Positions 44,289 through 53,714 of a DNA stretch of 64,000 nt are shown here, piece by piece. The notes under the pieces are model-generated. The model saw only the letters and a program-made list of their open reading frames with translations, searched no databases and was not told where the DNA came from. The translations under genes were made by a program, and so were the position numbers. This DNA comes from Oceanisphaera profunda. Its GTDB lineage: Bacteria; Pseudomonadota; Gammaproteobacteria; Enterobacterales; Aeromonadaceae. Location: NCBI RefSeq assembly GCF_002157895.1, contig NZ_CP021377.1:2294001-2358000 (forward strand). Direction: 5' to 3'. How positions within the stretch are numbered: position 1 is the first letter of the stretch; every line of letters starts with the position of its first letter.

Positions 44289-46550
44289 GTGTTAAAGGAA
44301 TTGCGGGAAATCGTCCAGCAGGTCACGGCCAGCTCTGACCTTAATGAGGCCATGAATGAGCTAGTGCGCCAAACCCGTTCTGCCATGAACGTTGACTGCT
44401 GCTCTATTTACTTACGCCAAACCCATCAGCAAAACTACCTGCTGGCCGCCACCGATGGTTTAGCGGCCAGTGCGGTGGGGCGCGCTAAAATCCCGCTGGG
44501 TGAGGGCATAGTCGGCTTAATTGGCGACAAAGAAGAGCTGATTAACTTGGCCGATGCCCGCTCTCATCCCAAATTCAAATACTTGCCGGAAGCCCGCGAA
44601 GACGCCTTTATCTCCTTTTTAGGCGCGCCCATTATCCACCAGCGTAAAACCTTGGGCGTGCTGGTGGTGCAGCAAAAGCAGGAGCGCTTGTTTGAAGAGG
44701 GCGAAGAATCTTTCTTAGTCACCTTGGCCTCCCAGCTGGCCACCGTAATTGCTCATGCCGAAGCCAAGGGTAACTTACGCTCACCTAACTGGCATGGCAT
44801 GCTAAAGGGCTTAGCGGGCTCGCCTGGGGTGGCCATTGGTCGTGCTTGGGTATGGCGACCACGCATTGTTTTGGCCCAAGTCACCGAGCGTAAGGCAGAC
44901 GATCCACAGCTGCAACATCAGCGGCTGGATAAAGTTTTGATCCAAGTGGAAGATGAACTGAACGGCATGGCGCTGCGGCTGCAAGAGTCACAGGCCAGTG
45001 AGTCGGTCGCCGTGCTGGAGGTGTATCAATACCTGCTGAAAGATCCGATATTTATTGCTTTGATCCGCCAGCAAATCGATCAAGGCTGGATTGCCGGCAG
45101 TGCGGTAAAGCGCATCTGTGAACAACAAATTGCCCAATTTGGTCATATGCTGGATCCGTATTTACGTGAGCGAGCGGCAGATATTCGCGATCTCGGCCAG
45201 CGACTACTGACGCGCTTGATCCACGAAGATGAAGGCATGCACAGCTTGTCGCTCGATGAGCCTGTGATTTTGGTGGCAGATGAAATTAGTGCCACCTTAA
45301 TCGCTGAGATTCCGCCCAATAAACTCAAAGGTATTGTCTCCGCTAAAGGCTCGGTGAATTCACACGCGGCCATTTTAGCGCGCTCCATGGGCGTACCTGC
45401 GGTGATGGGCATTGAGCATAACTTTGAGTTGCTTGAAGACCGTTTATTGATTGTGGATGGCTATAACGGTGAGCTCTTGGTTGAGCCGGTGGCGTCTGTG
45501 CTGCGCGAATATAAACGCCTGATCAAGCAAGAACAGCAAATGGATGCGCTGTTTGCCAGTGTGGGCAATGATAAGGCGCACACCCTAGACGAGGTGCCCG
45601 TCACCTTGTTATTGAATGCAGGCCTGAGTGCAGACACCACCATCAGTGCCAATGATACCGTGGATGGCATTGGCTTATTTCGTACCGAAATTCCCTTTAT
45701 GCTGCGCGATCGCTTTCCTTCTGAGCAAGAGCAAATTACCACCTATCGGCGGGTAATGGCCAATTACGCGGGCAAACCCGTGTGCATGCGTACCTTGGAT
45801 GTGGGCGGCGATAAGCAGTTGCCGTATTTCCCGATTGTTGAAGAAAACCCCTTTTTAGGTTGGCGGGGCATTCGGTTAACGCTGGATCATCCGGAAATCT
45901 TTTTAGTGCAATTAAAAGCCATGCTGCGCGCCAGTCATGGCTTAGATAATCTGTCGATTATGTTGCCCATGGTCACTAACCTCGATGAAGTACGAGTGGC
46001 CAGGCGCATGTTAGACAGAGCCTGGCGAGAGGTGTCGGCTGAAACACCCGAGCATCAAATTATTCGCTACCCCAGTCTGGGCGTGATGATCGAAGTGCCG
46101 TCTCTATTATATCTATTGCCAGAACTGGCACCCTTGGTGGATTTTTGGTCGGTGGGCACCAATGATCTCACCCAATATTTACTGGCGGTGGATCGCAACA
46201 ATGGTCGGGTGGCTAATATTTATGATGCGCTGCATCCGGCAGTATTACGCGCCTTGCAGCAGATTATTGATGCCGGTGAGCGTTTTGGTAAGCCGGTATC
46301 TATTTGCGGTGAACTGGCGGGGGATCCGATTGGCGTGTTGATCCTACTCGCTATGGGTTATCGGCGCTTTAGTATGAACAGCAGTAATATTCTGCGCATT
46401 AAATACATAGTGCGCCAATCCCGCTGCGACGAGCTAAAGAAACTGCTAGCCGAAACCGAAGGCCAGCAGCAATTGGGTTCGATCAAACAGGTCTTTGGTC
46501 GCTACCTCGAAGAACGGGGCTTAAGCGGCTTGCTGCGCGGGCCGCGTTGA
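44289..46550 (+). CDS. ptsP: Nitrogen-related PTS enzyme I, PtsP
   Basis: First protein of the regulatory PTS-Ntr chain; it takes phosphate from PEP and passes it to NPr (PtsO). The 753-residue protein has an N-terminal GAF domain (about 15-155), the EI N-terminal domain with phospho-accepting H359 (GSVNSHAAILARSMGVPAV), and the PEP-binding TIM barrel with RTEIPFML, FRMGWRGIR-like FLGWRGIRLTL, VGTNDLTQYLLAVDRNN and CGELAGDP. The start is a GTG with AAGGAG upstream. Confidence 0.95.
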   Translation: MLKELREIVQQVTASSDLNEAMNELVRQTRSAMNVDCCSIYLRQTHQQNYLLAATDGLAASAVGRAKIPLGEGIVGLIGDKEELINLADARSHPKFKYLPEAREDAFISFLGAPIIHQRKTLGVLVVQQKQERLFEEGEESFLVTLASQLATVIAHAEAKGNLRSPNWHGMLKGLAGSPGVAIGRAWVWRPRIVLAQVTERKADDPQLQHQRLDKVLIQVEDELNGMALRLQESQASESVAVLEVYQYLLKDPIFIALIRQQIDQGWIAGSAVKRICEQQIAQFGHMLDPYLRERAADIRDLGQRLLTRLIHEDEGMHSLSLDEPVILVADEISATLIAEIPPNKLKGIVSAKGSVNSHAAILARSMGVPAVMGIEHNFELLEDRLLIVDGYNGELLVEPVASVLREYKRLIKQEQQMDALFASVGNDKAHTLDEVPVTLLLNAGLSADTTISANDTVDGIGLFRTEIPFMLRDRFPSEQEQITTYRRVMANYAGKPVCMRTLDVGGDKQLPYFPIVEENPFLGWRGIRLTLDHPEIFLVQLKAMLRASHGLDNLSIMLPMVTNLDEVRVARRMLDRAWREVSAETPEHQIIRYPSLGVMIEVPSLLYLLPELAPLVDFWSVGTNDLTQYLLAVDRNNGRVANIYDALHPAVLRALQQIIDAGERFGKPVSICGELAGDPIGVLILLAMGYRRFSMNSSNILRIKYIVRQSRCDELKKLLAETEGQQQLGSIKQVFGRYLEERGLSGLLRGPR

Positions 46551-46645
46551 TTACTGAAGAGTGAGGCGTAAAGCGGGAAGAGGAGATAACCTCAGATTCC
46601 GCGTCTTCTGTTGCAAATAATATTTAGGTTGATTCATTTCAAAGC

Positions 46646-46668
46646 ATCCTGCTGCGCAGGACCGTCGA
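46646..46668. repeat. Small palindrome repeat ATCCTGCTGCGCAGGACCG, copy 2
   Basis: Identical over 19 bases to 8097-8115; its core CCTGC-TGC-GCAGG is a hairpin. It lies between ptsP and lgt together with fragments of the CACGGAA family (46588-46620 and 46708-46730). No gene in this 287-bp gap. Confidence 0.7.
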
Positions 46669-46837
46669 ACAAGTTGACGGCGACAAGGGCTCTTGCCATT
46701 AAGATCTCTTTATTCCGTGGCAAAAAGAAAGCTTTAATTTTTAACTTTGCGCCTAGCTCGCCAAAGGGCTCGTTTTTCTGGCAATTATCCCTGTGCGATC
46801 GCACAATACCCCCTTTTTGTTGTTTCTGGAGAAAGGC

Positions 46838-47665
46838 ATGTCTGAAGGCCACTGGGTGTTCCCCGGTTTCGATCCCATTGCTATCCAAATAGGCCCGCTG
46901 GCGGTGCATTGGTATGGTTTGATGTATTTACTGGGCTTTATTTTTGCTTGGTTAGTCGCGAATTGGCGCGCCGCTCAGCCCGGCTCCCAATGGACCAAAG
47001 AGCAGGTGTCGGATGTGCTTTTCTATGGCTTCTTGGGCGTGATCATCGGTGGCCGTCTGGGGTATGTATTTTTCTACCAGTTTGATGCCTTCTTGGACGA
47101 TCCTCTGTATTTGGTTAAGATCTGGACCGGCGGCATGTCGTTTCATGGCGGCTTAATTGGTGTGATCACCGCCCTGTGGTTATTTGCCCGCAAACAGAAA
47201 AAAACCTTTTTTGCCGTGGCTGATTTTATCGCGCCCTTGATCCCCTTTGGTTTAGGCGCAGGCCGCATCGGTAACTTTATTAATGGCGAGCTTTGGGGCC
47301 GAGTGACTGACGCACCGTGGGGCATTATTTTCCCTGCCGCCGGCATGCTGCCTCGTCATGCTTCCCAGTTGTATCAATTTGCGCTGGAAGGCGTGGTGTT
47401 ATTGATTATCTTAAACTTAGCTTGGCGACTGCGTGCGCCCCGTGGTGCTATCTCAGGCTTGTTCCTCGCCTGTTATGGTCTATTCCGCTTTATGGTGGAG
47501 TTTGTGCGCGAGCCAGACGTGCAGTTGGGCTTGTACCTCGACTTGTTCAGCATGGGGCAGTTGCTATCCATGCCCATGATGCTGGCCGGCGGCATTATGC
47601 TGTGGGCCGCTTTCGCTCGCCCCCAATGGTACACCCGCAATGATTTACTAACGGAGAACAAATAG
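46838..47665 (+). CDS. lgt: Phosphatidylglycerol-prolipoprotein diacylglyceryl transferase Lgt
   Basis: Inner-membrane enzyme that attaches diacylglycerol to the lipobox cysteine of prolipoproteins, the first step of lipoprotein maturation. The 275-residue protein has about seven helices, the essential HGGLIG motif ([13 protein letters not shown]) and the Lgt signature [15 protein letters not shown]. The ATG at 46838 follows GGAGAAAGG; a longer ORF start is not used. The thyA start follows the stop by one base. Confidence 0.95.
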   Translation: MSEGHWVFPGFDPIAIQIGPLAVHWYGLMYLLGFIFAWLVANWRAAQPGSQWTKEQVSDVLFYGFLGVIIGGRLGYVFFYQFDAFLDDPLYLVKIWTGGMSFHGGLIGVITALWLFARKQKKTFFAVADFIAPLIPFGLGAGRIGNFINGELWGRVTDAPWGIIFPAAGMLPRHASQLYQFALEGVVLLIILNLAWRLRAPRGAISGLFLACYGLFRFMVEFVREPDVQLGLYLDLFSMGQLLSMPMMLAGGIMLWAAFARPQWYTRNDLLTENK

Positions 47666-47666
47666 C

Positions 47667-48461
47667 GTGAAAGCCTATCTTGATTTAATGCAGCATATTT
47701 TAGACAAAGGTGCGGTGAAAGAAGACCGCACCGGCACCGGTACCTTATCCGTATTCGGCCATCAGATGCGCTTTGATTTGGCTGAGGGTTTTCCGTTGGT
47801 CACCACTAAAAAGTGCCATCTCAAGTCGATCATTCATGAGTTACTGTGGTTTTTAAACGGTGATACTAATACCGGCTATCTCAAAGAGCACGGCGTGCGC
47901 ATCTGGGATGAGTGGGCCGATGAGAATGGAGATTTAGGCCCAGTTTATGGCCATCAGTGGCGCAGCTGGCAAGGGGCTAATGGTCAAGTGACTGACCAAA
48001 TCAGCGAGGCGCTGCACACCATTAAGACCAATCCTGATAGTCGACGCATTATTGTCTCGGCTTGGAATGTGGGTGAGCTGGATCAAATGGCGCTCGCACC
48101 TTGTCATGCGCTATTTCAGTTTTATGTGGTGAACGGCAAGTTGTCTTGTCAGCTTTACCAGCGCAGTTGTGACGTGTTCTTAGGTTTACCCTTTAATATC
48201 GCCAGTTACGCGCTGTTAACGCACATGATGGCGCAACAGGCGGGCTTAGAAGTGGGAGATTTTGTCTGGACCGGTGGCGATGTGCATTTGTATCGTAATC
48301 ATCTGGAGCAAACGGCGTTGCAGTTAACGCGCCAGCCTTTCGCCTTGCCTCGGTTAACCTTGGCCAGAAAACCGGACTCATTATTCGATTATGCTTTTGA
48401 AGACTTCGTACTCGAAGGCTATGAAGCACACCCGCATATTAAGGGCGCAGTAGCCATTTAA
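47667..48461 (+). CDS. thyA: Thymidylate synthase ThyA
   Basis: Methylates dUMP to dTMP using methylenetetrahydrofolate. The 264-residue protein is the E. coli length, with catalytic C146 in [23 protein letters not shown] near the start and the dUMP-binding [19 protein letters not shown] segment. The start is a GTG at 47667 with CGGAGAA upstream, inside the lgt end, so translation is likely coupled. Confidence 0.97.
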   Translation: MKAYLDLMQHILDKGAVKEDRTGTGTLSVFGHQMRFDLAEGFPLVTTKKCHLKSIIHELLWFLNGDTNTGYLKEHGVRIWDEWADENGDLGPVYGHQWRSWQGANGQVTDQISEALHTIKTNPDSRRIIVSAWNVGELDQMALAPCHALFQFYVVNGKLSCQLYQRSCDVFLGLPFNIASYALLTHMMAQQAGLEVGDFVWTGGDVHLYRNHLEQTALQLTRQPFALPRLTLARKPDSLFDYAFEDFVLEGYEAHPHIKGAVAI

Positions 48462-48494
48462 CGCAAGATCCAATATGTTATGGGGGCGTTGCTA

Positions 48495-48759
48495 GGGACT
48501 GTTGACCTTTCGCGGTTAAATTTTGTTCGAGTTAAACGCGTTTTTATCGCGGCGAGTGGGGTGTAGCCTAGTCATTCTAAGCAAACTCCCACTCAACAAA
48601 GAGAAAAACGCGTTTAGCCGAACCCTACGGGCAGCATTTGTGGCGCCTTTCTACGGCGTTATCGCTTATTTATGGAGAATGACTCCATGGCACAAGCGAT
48701 GTCTTGTATAAAGACCCCACAAACTGCTGCAAAAATCATCTCGAAAGGTCAACAGCCCC
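48495..48759. mobile_element. MITE-like non-autonomous element with TA duplication
   Basis: A 265-bp element with 18-bp terminal inverted repeats (left GGGACTGTTGACCTTTCG, right complement GGGGCTGTTGACCTTTCG, one mismatch), flanked on each side by TA (48493-48494 and 48760-48761). TA duplication is typical of IS630/Tc1-mariner transposases. Inside are more inverted pairs: GTTAAACGCGTTTTT (48531-48545) with AAAAACGCGTTTAGC, GAGTGGG with CCCACTC, and ATCGCTT/AAGCGAT around ATGGAG/CTCCAT, so the RNA would fold extensively. The ORF inside shows no protein resemblance. It sits eight bases upstream of the nhaA promoter -35. Confidence 0.78.
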
Positions 48760-48767
48760 TAAGGTGT

Positions 48768-48797
48768 TTGCTTTTTTTTTAATGTAAAAACTATAAT
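48768..48797 (+). promoter_or_regulatory. Likely nhaA promoter
   Basis: TTGCTT (48768-48773), an 18-bp T/A-rich spacer and a perfect TATAAT (48792-48797). Transcription would begin near 48804, at the 5' edge of the riboswitch-like leader. Confidence 0.65.
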
Positions 48798-48800
48798 TAA

Positions 48801-48900
48801 CGGCACAGGTAATGCCGTCTGAGTTAGGTAACGCAAGGGAATGCCCGTTAGGGATGAGCCGAGTTTATTCGGTAGCGGATCGTAGATGAGAAGGAGTCTC
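48801..48900 (+). promoter_or_regulatory. nhaA-I motif RNA (candidate Li+ riboswitch)
   Basis: The 100-base leader matches my memory of the conserved nhaA-I motif: a first hairpin (CGGCA/TGCCG at 48801-48817), then GTCTGAG, AGGTAACGC, GGGAATGCCC, GGGATGAGCCGAG and a CCGA/TCGG hairpin at 48859-48872, ending next to the AAGGAG ribosome site. The CCC at 48844-48846 can pair with GGG on either side, a possible switch. nhaA-I RNAs have been reported to sense lithium and control cation exporters. The placement in front of nhaA is as expected. A covariance search would settle it. Confidence 0.72.
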
Positions 48901-48906
48901 TATCAT

Positions 48907-50100
48907 ATGGCCTATGTACTAAAACGATTTTTGGCAATGGAATCTTCTGGCGGTATTTTGTTAATTATTGCCGCCATTATTGCCATGCTGATGGCCAATA
49001 CGGGCTTATCTGATATCTATCAGAACGTACTTAATACTCAAATTCAGCTGCGCATTAGTAGCTTGGATTTAGATAAAACCCTCGCGCATTGGGTAAATGA
49101 TGGCCTCATGGCGATCTTTTTCTTGGTGATCGGCCTCGAAGTGAAACGCGAGCTGGTCTCGGGCGCGCTCTCTAGCCGAGAAAAAGCCATGTTTCCGGCG
49201 CTGGCTGCGATAGGCGGCATGCTGTTTCCCGCCTTGTGGTTTTTGGTGTTTAACCTTGGCGAAGGCGCGAGCCAAGATGGTTGGGCCATTCCGACCGCCA
49301 CCGATATTGCGTTTGCTTTGGGCGTGATAGCCCTGCTGGGCAAACGAGTGCCGCTGAGTCTTAAAGTGTTTTTACTGGCGCTAGCCATTATTGATGACTT
49401 GGGCGCTATTATCATTATTGCGCTGTTTTATAATCATGGTATTTCGATCCCCGCGCTGTCGGTAGCGGCATTAGGTATTGGCGGCTTGTACTGGCTTAAC
49501 CGCGCGCAGGTGAAGAATCTGGTGCCCTATCTGATCTTGGGCTGGGTAGTCTGGGTGGCGGTACTGCAGTCTGGGGTGCATGCCACCATAGCCGGCGTTA
49601 TCTTGGGCTTTTTGATCCCCCTGCACGGTATTAAGTTTTCACCGTCTCAAGAGCTAGAGAAATTTTTGCATCCTTGGTGTGCCTTTTTTATTCTGCCGCT
49701 GTTTGCCTTTGTAAATGCGGGCGTCTCACTTAAAGGCTTATCATTATCTGATCTGGCAGCTCCGCTGCCGCTGGGTATTATGGCCGGCTTACTGCTAGGC
49801 AAGCCGATGGGCATCTTTTTAAGTGCTTGGCTGGCGGTACGCTTAGGTTGGGCACAGTTGCCTGCTGGAGTCTGTATGAGGCAGATATTTGCCGTGTCTG
49901 TGCTCTGTGGTATCGGCTTTACTATGTCTATTTTTATTGCCTCTTTGGCTTTCGCACAAACCCCCGAGTTGGCGAACTTATCGCGCTTAGGCATCTTATT
50001 GGGCTCTACTTTGGCGGCCAGCTTGGGCTACACACTCTTGTATGTCATTTTGCCTCGGCATCAGTTAAAGCCGGTAGGGGAAGTAGAAACGCAAAACTAA
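48907..50100 (+). CDS. nhaA: Na+/H+ antiporter NhaA
   Basis: Twelve-helix electrogenic antiporter that expels Na+ or Li+ in exchange for protons. The 397-residue protein has the ion-binding aspartates at the E. coli positions: D163 and D164 (AIIDDLGAI) and D133 (ATDIAFALG). The ATG at 48907 is chosen over 48886 because AAGGAG lies nine bases upstream and [17 protein letters not shown] fits the family; the earlier ATG would lie inside the riboswitch. Confidence 0.95.
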   Translation: MAYVLKRFLAMESSGGILLIIAAIIAMLMANTGLSDIYQNVLNTQIQLRISSLDLDKTLAHWVNDGLMAIFFLVIGLEVKRELVSGALSSREKAMFPALAAIGGMLFPALWFLVFNLGEGASQDGWAIPTATDIAFALGVIALLGKRVPLSLKVFLLALAIIDDLGAIIIIALFYNHGISIPALSVAALGIGGLYWLNRAQVKNLVPYLILGWVVWVAVLQSGVHATIAGVILGFLIPLHGIKFSPSQELEKFLHPWCAFFILPLFAFVNAGVSLKGLSLSDLAAPLPLGIMAGLLLGKPMGIFLSAWLAVRLGWAQLPAGVCMRQIFAVSVLCGIGFTMSIFIASLAFAQTPELANLSRLGILLGSTLAASLGYTLLYVILPRHQLKPVGEVETQN

Positions 50101-50159
50101 CTCGCGTGTAAGCCTAGCTGGTGTTGCTAAACGGCTATTGCGACCGTGACCAAGAATAG

Positions 50160-50192
50160 AGCGGCTGGGTATTCAAACCCAGCCGCTTTTAT
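50160..50192 (+). terminator. Terminator between nhaA and nhaR
   Basis: Stem AGCGGCTGGGT / ACCCAGCCGC with a 6-nt loop followed by TTTTATT. It separates nhaA from nhaR transcription, at least in part. Confidence 0.85.
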
Positions 50193-50223
50193 TATGATGG
50201 GGCACATGTCGTGGAGATTTCCT

Positions 50224-51168
50224 TTGTCACACCTTAATTATAATCATCTGTATTACTTTTGGATGACGCAAAAGAAGGGCTCGGTGACCAAAGCTGCCGA
50301 GGCCTTATTCTTAACGCCGCAAACCGTCACCGGACAGGTCCGCCAGCTTGAGCAACGCTTGGGCGGTAAGCTATTCAAACGCAAAGGCCGGCAATTGGAA
50401 GCCAGTGAGCTGGGCCAACTGGTGTTTAAGTATGCGGATCGCATGTTTAGCTTGTCTTATGAAATGCTGGATATCGTCCATTATCGTAAAGAAGATCATC
50501 TGATTTTTGATGTGGGTATTGCGGATGCGCTGTCTAAACGCTTGGCGAGTCGAGTGTTAATGTCGGTGATCCCTAACGACGGCTCGATTCACCTGCGCTG
50601 TTATGAGTCGACCCACGAGATGCTGCTCGAGCAATTGAGCGAACACAAGCTGGATATGATCTTATCAGATTGTCCCGTGGACTCAGCTCAGCATGCCGGC
50701 TTGCTATCGAAGAAGCTCGGCGAGTGTGAAATGGGTTTTTATTGTCGTGAACCGCTGCCCACTAAACCTTTTCCTGAGTGCTTAGAAGAGCGTCGCTTGC
50801 TGATCCCGGGCCGTCGTACCGCCATGGGCCGACAATTACGCCATTGGTTGGAAGTGCAGGGTTTAAAGCCGCAAATTCTCGGTGAGTTTGATGATGCAGC
50901 GCTGATGAAGGCGTTTGGCTTTTTTAACCAAGGTATCTTCGTGGCACCCGCCATTTATCGAGACGCGATTTTGCAATATCAGCCGGTGGTTGAGATTGGC
51001 CGAGTGGAGGAGCTAAAAGAAGAATATTACGTTATTTTCGCCGAACGTATGATACAACACCCAGCGGTGAAGCGATTATGCGAAAGTGATTTTAGTATGT
51101 TGTTTTCTGGTTTAGACGATTTTTCTACAGGTATCGCGCCCGTCAGCTTTGACGGCGAATTTAGTTAA
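50224..51168 (+). CDS. nhaR: LysR-family activator NhaR
   Basis: Sodium-responsive activator of nhaA. The 314-residue protein begins [12 protein letters not shown] and has the LysR helix-turn-helix [25 protein letters not shown] and long identity to E. coli NhaR ([38 protein letters not shown]). I take the TTG at 50224, which has GGAG eight bases upstream and aligns with E. coli NhaR; an in-frame ATG at 50206 would add six residues. Confidence 0.93.
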   Translation: MSHLNYNHLYYFWMTQKKGSVTKAAEALFLTPQTVTGQVRQLEQRLGGKLFKRKGRQLEASELGQLVFKYADRMFSLSYEMLDIVHYRKEDHLIFDVGIADALSKRLASRVLMSVIPNDGSIHLRCYESTHEMLLEQLSEHKLDMILSDCPVDSAQHAGLLSKKLGECEMGFYCREPLPTKPFPECLEERRLLIPGRRTAMGRQLRHWLEVQGLKPQILGEFDDAALMKAFGFFNQGIFVAPAIYRDAILQYQPVVEIGRVEELKEEYYVIFAERMIQHPAVKRLCESDFSMLFSGLDDFSTGIAPVSFDGEFS

Positions 51169-51187
51169 ACATCTTAACGTGGGCATA

Positions 51188-51496
51188 ATGATGGATATGG
51201 ATGCAATGCGAGCGGGCGCGGGCAATGCCGTTAAGCTGCTTAAGGCGCTGGCGAATGAGCGCAGATTATTTATTTTGTGTCATTTACTCGACAAAGAATT
51301 GTCGGTAGGGGAAATGAACCAACACTTAGGTTTAAGCCAGTCGGCGCTTTCCCAGCACTTGGCCTTGCTCCGTAACGACGGTTTCGTTCGCACCCGTAAA
51401 GAAGCGCAAACCGTGTATTACTCGCTAAAAAGTGAAGAAGTACGAGAAGTGATCAGCCTACTGCACAAGCTGTATTGCAGTGAGAAATCATTGTGA
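51188..51496 (+). CDS. ArsR/SmtB-family regulator, BigR/SqrR-like
   Basis: Winged-helix repressor of 102 residues with the ArsR pattern KALANERRLFILCHLL and LSQSALSQHLALLRNDGFVRTRKEAQTVYYSL. It has exactly two cysteines, C31 (ILC) and C97 (LYC), at the places used as the dithiol switch in BigR, SqrR and YgaV, which sense persulfides. It lacks the metal-binding ELCVCDL motif of ArsR. A sulphide/persulfide role is inferred; no sulphide oxidation genes are beside it. The start at 51188 is one of several close ATGs. Confidence 0.8.
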   Translation: MMDMDAMRAGAGNAVKLLKALANERRLFILCHLLDKELSVGEMNQHLGLSQSALSQHLALLRNDGFVRTRKEAQTVYYSLKSEEVREVISLLHKLYCSEKSL

Positions 51497-51581
51497 GGAG
51501 TGAGGGGTAAAAAGTGAGGGGTGGTTAGGCGTGAAACTTGTTTGCCCGCCACGTTTACGCCTCACACTGAAAATCAGACAA

Positions 51582-51611
51582 TAAAAAACCGGCGTGAGCC
51601 GGTTTTTTTTA
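51582..51611. terminator. Bidirectional terminator between arsR-type gene and rpsT
   Basis: Stem AAAAAACCGGC / GCCGGTTTTTT with loop GTGA, T-runs on both strands. The two genes converge here. Confidence 0.93.
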
Positions 51612-51632
51612 CGCGCTAATAAAGTCTGTAAC

Positions 51633-51893
51633 TTACAGGGCTTTAATTTTTGCGTTCAGGCGGCTCTTATGACGAGCTGCTTTATTCTTGTGGATCAGAC
51701 CTTTAGTGGCCATACGATCCAACAATGGTTGTGCAGTGTCAAACGCCTGTTGAGCGTTTGCTTTATCGCCAGTCGCGATAGCTGCAAGTACTTTTTTCAT
51801 GTAAGTGCGAACCATAGAACGACGGCTGGCATTGTGCTTACGGCGTTTCTCAGATTGAAGCGCGCGTTTCTTAGCAGACTTGATATTAGCCAA
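51633..51893 (-). CDS. rpsT: 30S ribosomal protein S20
   Basis: Small-subunit protein of 86 residues with the usual start [21 protein letters not shown] and end [19 protein letters not shown]. It is divergent from murJ, as in E. coli, where rpsT neighbours ribF-ileS. Confidence 0.97.
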   Translation of the reverse strand: MANIKSAKKRALQSEKRRKHNASRRSMVRTYMKKVLAAIATGDKANAQQAFDTAQPLLDRMATKGLIHKNKAARHKSRLNAKIKAL

Positions 51894-51941
51894 GGTAAAA
51901 CTCCTAAAACTGTCTTAGCGAGTGAGAATAAAAGGCCGAGG

Positions 51942-51970
51942 AATATGCCTTTTTCACTACGGATTGTCAA
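51942..51970 (-). promoter_or_regulatory. rpsT promoter
   Basis: On the minus strand, TTGACA (51965-51970), 17-bp spacer and CATATT (51942-51947), about 50 bases upstream of the rpsT ATG. Confidence 0.65.
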
Positions 51971-52090
51971 TTGGTTTGTGCAAATAAACATCGCCCTGTG
52001 GTCAGATACAGAGCCGAAGGTTAAACTGTCGGCCGAATTCTACCAGCATTACCCCACCTTCAGCAATTTTCTTACTACGAGGTTTTCATT

Positions 52091-53647
52091 TTGAGTAAGG
52101 TGCTTTTACGATCAGGCCTAATTGTATCGGCCATGACCCTGATTTCTCGGGTGTTAGGCTTGGTGCGAGATGTAGTGATCGCTAACTTGTTAGGCGCTGG
52201 TGCGTCTGCAGATGTGTTCTTTTTTGCCAACCGTATACCTAATTTTTTACGTCGTCTATTCGCCGAAGGAGCCTTCAATCAGGCTTTTATTCCGGTGATG
52301 ACAGAATACAAACAAACTCGCAGTTTTAAGGATACGCAGGACCTAATTGCCGCCGTTTCCGGCACCCTTGGCATGATAGTGACGGTGGTGACCTTAATTG
52401 GCATGGTCGGTTCTGGCATTGTGACCGCCATATTTGGCATTGGTTGGTTTTTAGAGTGGTATAACGATGGACCCGAAGCCTATAAATTTGAGCTGGCTTC
52501 TGTACTGCTAAAAGTGACCTTTCCCTACCTGTGGTTTATCTGCTTTACCGCCATGTCGGGAGCGATTTTAAATACCTTTGGCAAGTTTGCAGTGTCGTCT
52601 TTTACGCCGGTGTTTCTGAATCTGGCCATGATAGGAGCCGCACTCTGGATCTCCCCCCGCATGGCGGAGCCAGAAATGGGCTTGGCCATAGGGGTATTTC
52701 TCGGTGGCTTAATCCAATTTTTGTTCCAGTTTCCGTTTTTGCGTCGCTTGCACATGCTGGTGCGTCCGCGCTGGGCTTGGCATCACCCGGGCGTGGTAAA
52801 AATCCGCACCCTGATGATCCCCGCCTTGTTTGGGGTGTCGGTCAGCCAAGTAAACCTATTGTTTGATACCATGCTGGCGTCCTTTCTCGCCACCGGCTCC
52901 ATCAGTTATCTGTATTACTCGGATCGCTTATTGGAATTTCCGCTTGGTTTATTTGGCATTGCCATCGCCACCGTGATTTTACCGGCCTTATCCAGCCGCC
53001 ATGTAGAACAATCGAAAGAGGGCTTTGCCGCCACCATGGACTGGGGGGTGCGCATGGTGTTGCTGATGGGCTTTCCAGCCATGTTAGGCCTGATTGTATT
53101 AAGCGAGCCCATGCTGCGCGTGCTGTTTATGCGCGGCGAGTTTGGGGTAACGGAAGTGACGGCGGCCAGCAAAAGCTTGATTGCCTATGGCGTGGGCCTG
53201 CAAGCCTTTATGCTGATCAAGGTGTTGGCACCGGGTTATTATGCCCGCCAAGACACCAAGACGCCGGTGCGCTTTGGTATTATCGCCATGGTGGCCAATA
53301 TGGTGATGAACGCCATTTTGATTTTCCCTCTGGGCTACGTGGGCTTAGCCTTGGCCACCGCACTGTCTGGTATCTTGAATGCGGGCTTGCTGGCGTGGGG
53401 CTTGAGTAAGCGCGGTATTTACCATCCGAGTCGTAAAACTCTGTGGTTTGCCGGTAAAGTTGCGCTAGCTAGTCTGACCATGGCCGCGTTATTAGTCTGG
53501 TTATCGCCGCCGCTGAGCACCTGGGCCCAGTGGGGCATGCTGAGCAGTGCGGGGCATCTGCTGGCCTATATTGGAGCCGGTGCTGTGTGTTACGGTGTGT
53601 TACTGGTGCTGACTGGCGTGCGTTTGTCGCATTTTAAAAGCCTATAG
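52091..53647 (+). CDS. murJ: Lipid II flippase MurJ
   Basis: Fourteen-helix MOP-family exporter that flips lipid II for peptidoglycan synthesis. The 518-residue protein has SRVLGLVRDVVIANLLGAG, NRIPNFLRRLFAEGAFNQAFIPV near the start and VLAPGYYARQDTKTPVR near the centre, the hallmark segments. The start is TTG at 52091 with ACGAGG upstream; no ATG precedes the first helix. Confidence 0.96.
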   Translation: MSKVLLRSGLIVSAMTLISRVLGLVRDVVIANLLGAGASADVFFFANRIPNFLRRLFAEGAFNQAFIPVMTEYKQTRSFKDTQDLIAAVSGTLGMIVTVVTLIGMVGSGIVTAIFGIGWFLEWYNDGPEAYKFELASVLLKVTFPYLWFICFTAMSGAILNTFGKFAVSSFTPVFLNLAMIGAALWISPRMAEPEMGLAIGVFLGGLIQFLFQFPFLRRLHMLVRPRWAWHHPGVVKIRTLMIPALFGVSVSQVNLLFDTMLASFLATGSISYLYYSDRLLEFPLGLFGIAIATVILPALSSRHVEQSKEGFAATMDWGVRMVLLMGFPAMLGLIVLSEPMLRVLFMRGEFGVTEVTAASKSLIAYGVGLQAFMLIKVLAPGYYARQDTKTPVRFGIIAMVANMVMNAILIFPLGYVGLALATALSGILNAGLLAWGLSKRGIYHPSRKTLWFAGKVALASLTMAALLVWLSPPLSTWAQWGMLSSAGHLLAYIGAGAVCYGVLLVLTGVRLSHFKSL

Positions 53648-53714
53648 AGCTGATCCTAGCGGCGGCCTGAGGTATAATCCGTCGCTTTACAATTTAAGGT
53701 CGGCCTTGGAGTCT

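Noticed and set aside
48523..48711. ORF inside the MITE-like element
   Set aside because: No ribosome site or resemblance to a transposase; the DNA's inverted repeats explain the sequence.
51594..52094. 166-codon ORF opposite rpsT
   Set aside because: It is the complement shadow of rpsT and its promoter region.
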